DNA from: Heterostelium album PN500
Lineage: Eukaryota > Evosea > Eumycetozoa > Acytosteliales > Acytosteliaceae
Length of the DNA: 64,000 nt
NCBI RefSeq assembly: GCF_000004825.1
Contig: NW_008805086.1
Span: forward strand, 744,001 to 808,000
Reading direction: 5' to 3'
Positions 21,601 through 32,800 of this stretch are shown here, one piece after another (the stretch's first letter is position 1; each line of letters starts with the position of its first letter). Position numbers and translations under genes: made by a program. The notes beneath the pieces were generated by a model that saw only the letters and a program-made list of their open reading frames with translations, was not told the origin of the DNA and did not search any database.

Positions 21601-24600
21601 TGTTTAGTGATTGCTTGGCACCAGTGTTGATAAGAGTGTATTCAACATTGATATTTGGATTGGATTGCAAAACTTGTGATTCTATCAAATCGATTAGAAT
21701 CTGTGAGTTTTGAATGTTGTTATCCAATATTTTAACAACCAATTGACTGTTCTTGGTTGTCAAAGAGTTGAGTAGTTGACAAACATATTGGTGAAGTGTG
21801 AAGTTTGAAGGTTTAATGGTGGATGGAAGTAACTCTTTTCTTTGCCAATGTTGAACGAATAGAGTGTTGTTTGGATTGGTAGGTGTGTCTTGTTCAATCT
21901 TTTTGAGGAAGTGGCAAATCATCTTTTCACCAGTCATCAAAAGAGATCCATCTTCGAGGAATACTTTAACTTGACCAATACATGTGTCGGCGGAGTTCGA
22001 GAGAATGTGAACGTAAACATAGATGTGGTCAGGTCTCACTGCTGGAAGATTACCAGAGTAGATCTTCATGTTGTTCAAACCTTCGAATACAAGTTCAGTT
22101 GGATTAACCAATGCAATCAAACCTTGTGCACAACTATCGAGTAACGGTGTATTGAAGAATGTTTCATTGTCAAAAGAAGAAACTGGTGGATTCATATTGA
22201 TGGTTGACAAACAACAATCACGTCCCATCATTGTGGATTTGATACGACTGAACGATGGGCCGAATTCAATTCCAGAGTTCTTGATCTTTTGGTAGACTTG
22301 TTCGTGTGACAACTCTGCATAGTTGCATTGTTCTCTGATGGCTGCAATATCTACTTTTCCAATGTTGGAGGCTGACATTGATGGATAGACAGAGACACGA
22401 CCAATTGCAGATCTGGTCCATTCGTCAGTGTTATGATTCTCTTTGAACATATATTCAACTTTATATTCATTCTTGGCAATCTCGATAAAGTTGGTTTGTA
22501 GGTGATGTTGTACTCCTTCTTTCAAGAAGAATGGATACTTAAAGTCGAGATTGTGGATATAGACATCGCTACCTTTGAAAGCACGAAGAATATTGTCAAC
22601 ATAACCAGTTCCTGGGAACAATGATTGTCCTTTGATTTTGTGACCTTTAAGGAATGCAAATGGTGCCTTTCCAACATCGATGATTGAGAGGTAAGAGAAT
22701 CCTCCTGTGCTGTTGTAATGTTTGTGTCCAAGATGATTGTTGGTTGGACCTTCCAAACGAATCTTCTTGAATGGTAATGGTTCAGCCCACAATGACATTG
22801 AGTTGAATTGGTATCTTGGTAATGTTCCAGCATTGTCCTTCCACATCTGATTTCCAGATCTCTTTAAAATGGGATATTGATTTGAAAAGTTTAGTTTGAC
22901 ACCATAGAGATAAACTTGTGCCAATGTTGTTTGGATCAAGTCTATTTCACTACCTTTTCTGTTGAGTGAAGAGGCAACCAATGGTTGTGTTGATGATGAT
23001 TTCGGAATCATCTTTTTAAGGTAGAAATTTAAAGTTGGATGTGGTGAAATTTCAATAAAGATTGCTGGTTTGTTACCACTTTGTTCACCATTGATTAGTT
23101 TGAAAATATTCTCCATTGCTTTATCGAAAACAACCGGCATACGAAGATTATCATAGATATAGTTAATATCATAATCTTGTTTTCTTGAGAATGTTCCACC
23201 GGTGACTGTTGAGAAGAGGGTGACATTACTTTCTTCATCGTCTTCGAGATACTCAACACTGGCTATCGGTGATTGTAATAGTTTCTCTTTGATAACCTCT
23301 TGTCTGGATGAATGGAAAGAACATGGTGTTGTCAGCATGATCGCTATAACATTCTTATCTTTCAAATGGTTCATCAGAGATTGTAGAGTTAATTCGTCAC
23401 CAGTGACAACAATTGAATCTGGAGAATTGTAACAAGCGATTTCCAATGGATATTTCTCAGAGTAGTTGCTGAGATATTCATTGGCACTGATTCCAATCGA
23501 CAGCATTCTTCCACTTCCAATGGTTTCGTTTTGGAGAGTGGCACGATAGTAGACAATCTTGGCAGCTGTGTATAATGAGATATATTTGGCACAGTAGGCA
23601 GCTGTAACTTCACCAAAGCTGTGACCGACAACGATCGATGGATCGATACCCCAGTGTTTATACAATGCCACCAAACCGATTTGGATGAGGAATATCGAAG
23701 GTTGTGCATTCACTGGCTTATGGATGTCGGATTCATTAGCTCCTTTGAATGTTCTAAGTCTTGAAAGTACTGAATAATTGAAGAATCCTTCGAGTATCTT
23801 ATCACATTCGTCAACAGCATCTCTGAATATCGGCTCCTTTTCATAAAGTTCCAGACCCATTGTGGAGAATTGTGGTCCTTGTCCACAAAAAACAAAAACA
23901 ATTGGAATGTCGCTGGTCTTGCTGAATGAACCCAAACTTGTATCTTGATCTGGTGCAACAAAGGTTCTCTCTTGTTTTTCAAACTGCTCCCAACTGTTGG
24001 CAGCAACAATCTTTCGATTTGAAATGAAGTGCGATTTCGATTCGACTTGATATCGAACAAAATGTTCAAATGGAATTACTTTTGACAATCTGGATATGTT
24101 ATTCTTAATCATGTCAATGTATTTATCGACAGATGCTTTCGAATTTCCAGAGAAAGGAATTAAATAATTTTCTCCTAATGTAGTCGATACATTATTTATC
24201 TAAATAAAATAAATATTAGTTTATTTTTAATATTATTTAAGAATTGTTACTTACCATTTGTGCTGATTTAACAGATTTATATTCTTCTAATATCAAATGA
24301 CAATTGGATCCACCCAATCCAAAGCAATTGATACCTATTCGTATGGTTCTATCTGTTGGGAATGATTCCAACTCGGTTTGAATTTTGATATTCCATTCAT
24401 CACATTTGATTCCTGGATTTGGTGAGTTGAAATGGATGCTTGGAACCAGTTGACGGTTCTTCAGCATCAGACAAACTTTGATGAGTGAAGCGACACCAGC
24501 AGCAGCTTCCATATGTCCCATATTCGACTTGATCGATCCTATTCTTAGAGGCTCCTCAGCGGTGTGGTTACCTTTGAAAACAGAGGCAAGAGCACCAACT

Positions 24601-25755
24601 TCGGTTGGATCACCTACAGGTGTACCGGTTCCATGTGCTTCAACATAAAAGATATCTGATGCACTCAAACGAGCGTCTTTCAATGCGAATTCTACATTCT
24701 CTGCTTGAGCAGTGCCAGATGGTGCTGTCAGAGTTGTCTTGTTGTTACTTCCATCGACATTGCTACTTCCACCTTTGATAACACCATAGATTCGGTTTCC
24801 ATCACGAATGGCAGCATCCAGTCTCTTTAAAATACAGATACCAGCTCCTTCGGCACGTACATAACCATCTGCATCAACATCAAATGAATGACATTTACCA
24901 GTTTTACTTAGTGCAGCTATTTAAAATAAATAAAATAAAATTTATTAATATAAAAATAAATATTATTTTAAATTAAGATAAATCATGTTTTTTAGTTGGC
25001 GCCAAAACTTTGGAAAAAAACGACCAGATTGTTCATTAAAAAAAATAATTTTTTTTTAACAAAACCAATTAATAATTACCTAAATTACTTAAAGAAATAG
25101 TTGCAGATGGTTCAAGTAAATCATTGCATCCTCCGATGACAGCCATTTCACAAGCACCAGATCGAATAGAATTGATTCCGAGGAATGCAGCGTTGAGCGA
25201 GGAGGAACATGCAGTATCGAGTGTCATTGAAGGACCACGCAAATCAAAGGCATAAGACAATCTGTTCGACACAAATGTCAAAATGTTACCGGCCAACGAG
25301 TAAGGTGACATGTCGGTGAGAATACTATTGGTTACCATTTTATAACCTTGGGTCATTGTTCCAATGTAGACTGCAGTGTTACTACCTCTGACAGTATCGT
25401 ATTGTAGCTGAGCGTCTTCAATTGCCTCCCAGAGGATCATCATCAACAAACGGATTTGTGGGTCGATTTGTTCAGCCTCTTTCTTGGTCATACCGAAAAA
25501 CATTGGATCGAACTGTTTCCATTCATCAAGATTTACAAAACCACCAACATTGCTGGTGACATACTCTTGGTCAACATAACTCTGGGCATAACGGTTCGGA
25601 TCCAATTTCGAAAGGAGATCGCTTCCATTGGTCAGAGCACTCCATAGATCATCTGGTGTTTTTGTACATTGGTTGTTGGATCCTGGGAATCTCATACCCA
25701 TACCAATAACTGCAACATCATGCTCTTGATGAGTTGGAATATTGCTTGATACCAT
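18607..25755 (-). CDS. Highly reducing type I polyketide synthase, copy 1 (one-base frameshift)
   Basis: Exons 25080-25755, 24255-24916 and 18607-24199, about 2310 codons in all. Domain order: ketosynthase (LDTACSSSL with the active Cys, [12 protein letters not shown] and [10 protein letters not shown] with the two His), acyltransferase (VVGHSFGEV), dehydratase ([14 protein letters not shown]), a region shaped like a methyltransferase without clear SAM motifs, enoylreductase, ketoreductase ([19 protein letters not shown], with catalytic Ser and Tyr) and acyl carrier ([11 protein letters not shown], carrier Ser). No thioesterase or type III domain follows. Relative to copy 2 there is one extra T at about 20184-20185, which shifts the frame inside the enoylreductase and would give a protein of about 1790 residues without KR and ACP. 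It may be a true mutation or an assembly error. Both parts remain otherwise open, so any break is recent. Confidence 0.9.
24917..25079 (-). other. Intron 1 of PKS copy 1
   Basis: 163 nt. It splits the ketosynthase domain after the SNLG codons and shares only its ends and a short GCGCCAAAAC block with the matching intron of copy 2 (36161-36333, 173 nt), in sharp contrast to the flanking exons. Confidence 0.8.
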
Positions 25756-25782
25756 TTTTTTAAAAATTGAAATAAAGTTTAT

Positions 25783-25829
25783 ACAAAAGATTAAAATTCA
25801 AATATGTTAAATGAAAGTATATGTGAAAT
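25783..25829 (-). promoter_or_regulatory. Upstream block shared by both PKS genes
   Basis: The block around GATTAAAATTCAAATATGTT, followed by AATGAAAGTAT-TGTGAAA, recurs at 37054-37101 upstream of PKS copy 2, at a similar distance from the ATG. It stays recognisable where the surrounding spacer does not. It may be core promoter or leader sequence, or simply a less decayed part of the duplication. Confidence 0.5.
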
Positions 25830-27461
25830 TATATATAAAATAAAAGAAATGTATATCAATTAATTAAATAAAAGAGTTTAAATAATATTTAATAATTTTA
25901 TAATGTTGAAGAATTCTAAAAAAAGAAAACAAATAGGCTTGGAATAAATAATAATAGTTTTTATAAATAGAAAAAGGAATAAATAATATATGTTTAGATT
26001 GGATATTAGGACTGAATTTGAATATAAATTCTTTTTAATAATAAGATTAAATAAATTGAAAATATAATTTAAATAAAAACAAATTTTTATAAAAATATAT
26101 ATATATATATATAATTTTTTATACGATATATATATTGTACTTTTAAAAGTTTACTTTTTTATTTAAATGTCCTATCTAACTATTTATAAATGATCATGTT
26201 TAATTTATACCTTATTATTTGTTTTTTTAAAAATCAAACATAGATGTGATTTTTTTAGGTGAAAAATTAAACAGGTTAATATTTAAAAATAACAAATCAT
26301 TAATTGTTGAAGCTGCCTCAACACAAACACAAGTTCTCAAAAAGTTTCCGGTCACTTCCATGACTTGGAGTAGTATTTTCAGAGATATCACTATTCTAAA
26401 GATTTATTTGCAGTTTCTTAGCTTGTACATTTAAAGAATTCTGTAAAGACGAAATCAAAGAATTGTCAGTGTTCCTATTTAGTGACTGATGAGATCGCTT
26501 TGCCTGTCAGTTGGTTACTTCGATATTGCCAGAGGGTTTGAATAATGGGCATAGATGTGAATTTGTTCTGAACACTAGTGGGGGTATTATGAACCTGATG
26601 CTGTATACCACACTTCAGCTTATTACCATTTTGGTCATACTATATCGATTGGTTTTTTTTTTGTTAATATTTAAAAATTAAAATAAAAAAGAAGAAAAAA
26701 ATTAAACACACAACCAATAATTATTATTGTTCATCTCTTAAAGAAAAAAACAAAAAATCAGGACATTCTCATTATCATTGATACTAGATTTGAAAACAAA
26801 AAAAAAAAAAAATGAAACACCTTTAACTAAATTATAAAAAAAGGTTAAGAAAAGATAAAAGAAAATTAGTGTTGTTTTGTATGAAGAGTTAGGTGCAACC
26901 ATTCCTATTTTGTTGATTGATTTTTAAAAATAATTTTTGCTAACCCACACTTTTTTTTTTTGTAAGTCAAATGGGGTGCAAAACTAGCCAATAGAAACTG
27001 GATTTTCAATCAACATGTGTTGACTGAACAAAATTGTTTTTAATCGATTTCAATTTGAATCAAAATATTCTAAAAATATTTTTTTAGGGGGCGATATGTC
27101 AAAAGTCGAATGATCGACAAATTTTTTATTGGGTCAATCATTAATAAGCGATAATTGATAGAATGCACCATCTTTTTGTTTTGTTTATTTTTTTAATCTA
27201 TTTTGATAGCTTTCATACATTTAAATGATTACATTCAGATTTGTTGCTAAGGTTTAACGAGCTGAGCTTCTTTTAAAAAAAAATAAAATAAATGTTAAAA
27301 TAACTTTCTTTTAAGTGATTCATTCTAGCTCGGATACAACATTGACATCAATACTTTCATTATCTATGGGTCAGATACAATAATTTATCAAAGATAATAA
27401 TCTTTTAAGTAGAGGACCTTTTTTCTTTTATTTTGTTTAAAAAACTAATTTTATGATTTAT
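25830..27461. other. Spacer between PKS copy 1 and O-methyltransferase
   Basis: About 1.6 kb. Most is AT-rich with a TA microsatellite near 26095-26112. A less AT-rich island at about 26240-26650 may be a decayed gene and is listed separately. No intact gene is seen. Confidence 0.45.
26240..26650. pseudogene. Possible decayed coding island
   Basis: Base composition here is closer to exons than to spacers. On the + strand there is a 61-codon open stretch (26246-26434; EAASTQTQVLKKFPVTSM), and a second coding-like stretch after it is broken by stop codons. I do not recognise a family. It could be the remains of a gene or of a mobile element inserted between the PKS and OMT genes. Low certainty. 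Confidence 0.3.
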
Positions 27462-28689
27462 TTACTTTTTTGAAAGAATAATAAAGTTTTGAGTTAATCC
27501 TTGATCTGATTCAACAAATTGATCAATCTTGAAATCAGTTCTTGAAATCAATTGATTCCACTCTGATTTGTTACGAACTTTTCCATTAAGCAAGTTCATC
27601 ATATCTATATTGATATTAAAAATTAATAATTTAATTATATTGTAAAAATATATAAATATACATACGTAAATCAGTCCATGCAACATATCTTTTCTTTAAT
27701 GAGAAATCACCAGCAGAATCTTCACCCATATGTTCTGCAAGATAAACTTTACCGTTTGTTCTAATTGCTTCGGAGACATTTGCTAAGATTTCTACACATT
27801 GGTCATCATTCCAGTTATGCAGCACCCACTTGAAAACATAACAATCAGCTTCTGGAACTGATTCGAAGAAGTTTCCTCCAACATCTGAGAATCTTGGGTC
27901 GAGTTGTCTTTCTCCTAACTTTTTGAGGTTTTCAAATACAATTGGTTGATCAAAGTTCAATCCTTGTTTAATTGTTGGATAGTTCTTCAAGATTTCATTT
28001 AACAATCTTAATAAAATTAAATAATATATTAATAAAAAATATAAACAATTTAAAATTAAATATTATACTTACAAACCATGAGAACCACCAACATCACATA
28101 CAATTTCGAATTTACTAAAGTCACCCATTTTAACCAAATGTTGAACAGATGGAGATGACATTGAAGCCATTCCTTTGGTAAACTCGATATCTGCTTCTGG
28201 ATTCTTCTTGAGGAAGTCCCATAGTGATGTTGAATCTAAACTCTTGAATCCAGAGGTCTTTCCAGTCATTACTGTCTCATAAAGTGACTCCCATGATAAA
28301 TAGAAGGCTGTACCACAATGAAGGAGAGCTTCATCACGGGTGACTTGGTTCAATAATTGGATAGAAAGATTGGTGTGTTGGAAGATACCTTTCTCCATTC
28401 CTTGGCCAATACACTCTGAAAAGAAACCTTCGGTTGACATGGCACGCATCATACGGTAGAGTGACTCTCCATGGGCACCAACCTCAGTGGCAATATCATA
28501 ACATGACTTCTTTGATTGAACAGTGTTTCCAAGCTTTTCACAGATTCTTAACTTGGCACAGATATAAATACACTTTGTCATTTGTTGACCATTGTAGAAC
28601 TTCATTATTGGCATGTGTTGAACGGCACTACCCAATAAATTTAACATGGCATCTCTATCCATGGACTGAAATATTAAAGCTGGATCCAT
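27462..28689 (-). CDS. S-adenosylmethionine-dependent O-methyltransferase
   Basis: Three exons, 28073-28689, 27666-28006 and 27462-27604, about 366 residues. It has an N-terminal winged-helix dimerisation part, then the SAM-binding motif CDVGGSHG, then FKWVLHNWNDDQC with the His that acts as base in this class, EH near AEHMGED, and the late DLHMMNLLNGK motif. This is the plant-COMT/ASMT-like class that in D. discoideum includes DmtA, which methylates a polyketide to make DIF-1. It lies between two polyketide synthase genes on the same strand, so methylation of a PKS product is a reasonable inference. The intron joins were fixed by phase and by restoring these motifs. A second, broken copy of its 3' end lies at 37910-37988. 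Confidence 0.92.
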
Positions 28690-29439
28690 ATTTTTGATAT
28701 TAAATAATTATAATTTTATGAGGATTATGAAAAGTAGATAGATAATTGAACAACAAGAAGTAGATTTATAATGAATCGATAATGAATTTCCATTTTTTTT
28801 ATACTAATTGATTTTTTATAAACAAAAAATAATAAAAAAATTAAATAAATATTTTTGTTATCAAAGTTGGGGATCATCACCTGGATAAATTTGTGGTGGT
28901 TAGATAATAATTTATTTTTAAGAAAAAGAGTGAAGTTTTCATCTCTCGGCAACTATTCAGAGTATGCACTCAGAAGAAGTGTCAGCCAATAAAGTGTTGA
29001 TCTTTGCAGAAATTATCAACATTTTTTTTATTGACACTTTGGTGAACTATTTTACAAATGGGGTAATATGTACATTTTGAACGAGACCTCTTTTCAGCTA
29101 TTTGAAAATCTCCAAGTTAACTTTTAGATTCTGGGTTTGCAACAAATGAATTTTTTGTTTTGTGGTGTTAGTGCTCAATCTAACATCAGTGTCGATTCAT
29201 TTTGAAAAAAAAAAACTTTTGCAAAAGTTTTTGACAAAAAAAAAAAACGGTTTTGTTTTAGCAGTTCATTCGATCAGTGAATTTTAAAAAAAAATGACAC
29301 ACGATCTTTTTATGTCTTTTTTGGGTGCATATGTTTTTTTTTTGCCCATTTAAATATTTTTTTATTTTTATTTATTTTTTAGTAGTTTTGTCATGACCGG
29401 CATTCCACTAATGTTTTTATTATCTTCTTAACTTATAAA

Positions 29440-29700
29440 CAAAAAATATTAAAGAAGAAGTTAATTTAACTGAAACAATCGATTATGTTAGTTTATTGGA
29501 TAATCTTGAATCCTATTTAGAGATGAGATAGATCTATTGGTTGGAACTGATCAAGTTGTAAATTTTGGTTGGTAGAACATCTTAAATTTTTTATTTATAT
29601 ATTTTAAAAATCTATTAAATAGTGAGTGGTAAATCATCGGTATTAGCTAGTGCTTGTCATATGATTAATACATGTTCAACTACTGGATAAAAACAATAAT
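29440..29700 (+). pseudogene. Possible decayed gene fragment with P-loop-like sequence
   Basis: On the + strand a short open stretch reads TETIDYVSLLDNLESYLE and, after a break and an intron-like TAG, SGKSSVLASACHMINTC, which resembles a nucleotide-binding P-loop region. Stops interrupt it and no start is visible. It looks like a remnant of an NTPase-type gene, but the evidence is thin. Confidence 0.28.
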
Positions 29701-29773
29701 TATGATTATAACGATGTTTTAGATATTAATCTCTATTTGTTATTTATTTATTATTTTAAAAAATATGTTTAAT

Positions 29774-29822
29774 TTCATTCTGTCACTACTAATCATGTAT
29801 TTGTAGTACCTAAATAAATATA
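29774..29822 (+). pseudogene. Trace of prpD 3' end
   Basis: TATTTGTAGTACCTAAATAA followed by ATATA matches the last codons and stop region of prpD (TATTCGTAGTTTCTAAATAA and ATATA at 18538-18562). A weaker match continues upstream (CATTCTGTCACTACTAATCA). It sits directly 3' of PKS copy 2, just as the real prpD end sits 3' of copy 1, so it marks one edge of the duplicated unit. Confidence 0.65.
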
Positions 29823-29841
29823 ATAAAATAATTTTATTTTT

Positions 29842-32800
29842 TTAAACTTTGATCGATTGGATTAATGCGTTAATAGAACTGTTGGTAATTTGTTTGGTTG
29901 TAATGTTGGTAATGTTAAATTCTTTTTGTATCCAATTCTTTAGTTGAACAGTCAAGAGTGAATCGATTCCATAGTCTTTGAGATGTGTCTCTGGATTCAT
30001 TTTGGCTTGACTCATTGCGAGAAGATCTGCAACTTTGGTTGTCACCATATCAAATAGCGAGTTTCCAGTAGATTGGTTGGCTGTTGATGAGGTTTGAGCT
30101 TCTTCAAAGTCAATGTCTTCAACTTGAGAGATATGTTCTAATTTGGATCGAAGCAAACGGTATTGCTCAAATAACGATTTATAAGTCATCTCCACAAGTA
30201 TTAGATGAGGAGAATCAATAGATTCGTTCAAGAACAATTTCATTCCACCAAGAATGTGTGATACCGATACCAATTTGAATCCAATCATCTTGAGGAATGT
30301 GGATACTGATTTGTTGTTGGCGACTTCTCCACCTCCTCCCAATGCACCCCACGACACTGATAGACCGCTCAATCCTTGGCTTCTACGATATTGTGCCAAA
30401 CCATCGAGTACTGAGTTGGCAGAGGTGTAAGCAGATTGGTTGGATGAACCTATAATCGAGAATACAGAACTGAATAGAATAAAGGAGTTCAACTTCCAAC
30501 CTTTGGCCTCAAAGAGTGAGTGAAGATTGAATGCACCAACTGCTTTGGCGTTGTGAGTACCTGACAAAGTATCGGGTGAAATCGATTGTGGTTCAGTATA
30601 ATCATAGACTGTGGCAAAGTGAATTACTGATGAAACTGGTGCGATACTAGAGTCAGAGTCGTAGATTGATTGGGCAGCTTGATCCAACAATTGATATTGA
30701 CTGACATCAGCTGAACGATAGTGAATTCGAATGGAACTACCTCCATACTTCAATTGATTCATAAGGAATTCTAATTCCCATTTCAATTGAGATCTGGAGA
30801 GAACAATGACATCCTTTAAACCAACTGGTCGATTTTCAATGATCCAACAAAGAAAGACCATGGCAATACCAGTTTGTCCAGTAATAAGGAGAGTCTGACC
30901 GATTTGATTCATCTTGGAACAACTATTGACAACTTGTTCAAGTTTACCATTTGATTTAAGCTCTGGAATTATTGATTTGTCAAACATACTGAAATCAATA
31001 ACAATCTTGGTGGACTGAGATTTCTCCATTGATTCGAAAGCATCTTTAATTTGGTTACATGGGAATACAGTGGTTCTTTGGTTGGTACTTAGTTGGTTGT
31101 TTTCAAATTGTCTGAACAGTTGATTCAAATATCGACCAATCAATTTGGATTGGCTCAATAATTGATCAATGTAAAAGGTTTGGTATCCACGATGATAGGT
31201 GAAGTTCTTGATGTTCAAACTGTCATTCTCCATCAAATTTTGAGTTGAGAGGTCAATGATTCTACCGGATGGTGCCAAACTATCAAAGTTTGATTTCATG
31301 AACGATCCACTTGGAAGAGTATTGATGATGAGGTCGACACCACCAATCGATTTCAATTGATCTGAGAATCCATTGTCGATGCTATTCAAGTCAACTTGAG
31401 AATAGTAACCAGTGATAATCGAGGAGAATTCTTGGAGGACTGATTTATCACAATCAACAGTAACGTAGATATTACCTTGATGTTTCTTGGACTTCAAGAG
31501 ACTGAGCAATGCTATCCCTACACCATGATTGGCCATATGAATCAAAATTGATTCAGATTCATCGAGGTATCCCATCACAAATGCTGAGACATTGGCAGAG
31601 ATAAAATCTACTGGAATTGAAGCAGCTTCGGTATGACTGAGATTCGATGGTTTATGGACAATCCAATCATCTCTAACAATAACATGAGATGCAATGGCAG
31701 AGTATCCCAAACCAACAACTTGATCACCAACTTTGAACTTGTTACTGTTACCAGTTCTTGTTACAATACCAGAGAATTCCAATCCAAATGGAGGATTATA
31801 GATATCACCACTGATGAACATGTTTTGTGAAAGTTTTTTCTGGTAGTAGAGCAAGTCTTTTGGTGTTACACCAGCTGCCATCACCTTAACTTCGACTTGG
31901 TTGTCCACCAACGATTCAACCATTTCTTTAATTTCAAATTGTAAATTAGAGTCAAGTCTACAATAGAGATTGTTGTTGATTGAGAATGATGATTCGTTAT
32001 TATTGAGTGGTGTGATTGGTTTCTTGAAAATACGTTGGACATTGGTTGAGAGCAGAATTGGTGAACCTTCAAGACGAATGACATATTCCTTGTCATATGG
32101 ACTGGTAGAAAGTTTAATGAGGTAGGAAAGTGGTACTTCAGAGAGTGTCTCCATTGTCAAATCAATAGAGATCGTCGACAATTGATGGAATTCCATAAAG
32201 TAACGATGGATACCAATGAGTGACATATTGAAAAAGTTGTTTGAGTCAACTTGGGCATTCATTGTGGTCAAGACGGTAGTGCAACTGGTAAGGTTGTTCT
32301 TCAAGAGGATCTGGTTCAATTTAACAAATTCGAATGTCTTTTGTTGATAGTTATCAACCTTTAGTTGATCCAAGCCAGCCAAGTATACAATGAAACACTT
32401 TGTTCCATCTCCAATGAATTGTAGGAATTTCTCATGATTGGAAACCAATGATTGTGATTCGAAAATTTCAATTCTGTTGGCATTGAGAAGTCCTTGATCA
32501 ACAAAAGTTGTCTCGATTTCATTTGGAGTTGGTCCAGCAGTGATAAATGCAATCTTGTTGATTCCTTTGATTTCTGGTTGTGTGATGATCGAATGGTTTT
32601 GGATGATAGAGAATCCATTGCTCATAGTATGGACATTGAGATTGGTACTGAGTGAATTTACCATTGTATTGGTCAGTAGGAGTTGACCACTTGGAGCAAG
32701 TAATGATTCCAATTGGCTGAAACTGGCAATCTCCGAGGTAATGACAATATCATAGCTTGACTTTAATAAACGTTTGTCAATATTGTCATTGTTCACCATG

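Larger units (their letters stand above)
18531..25829 (-). repeat. Direct repeat unit A (PKS copy 1 with its flanks)
   Basis: Homologous over its length to unit B at 29774-37101. The unit includes the PKS coding exons, diverged introns, about 75 nt upstream of the ATG and, downstream, the 3' end of prpD. See the entries for the two PKS genes and the relics for its limits. Confidence 0.85.
28690..29841. other. Spacer between O-methyltransferase and PKS copy 2
   Basis: About 1.15 kb, AT-rich with long A and T tracts. It contains a possible P-loop gene relic (29440-29700) and the trace of the prpD 3' end (29774-29822), listed separately. Confidence 0.45.
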
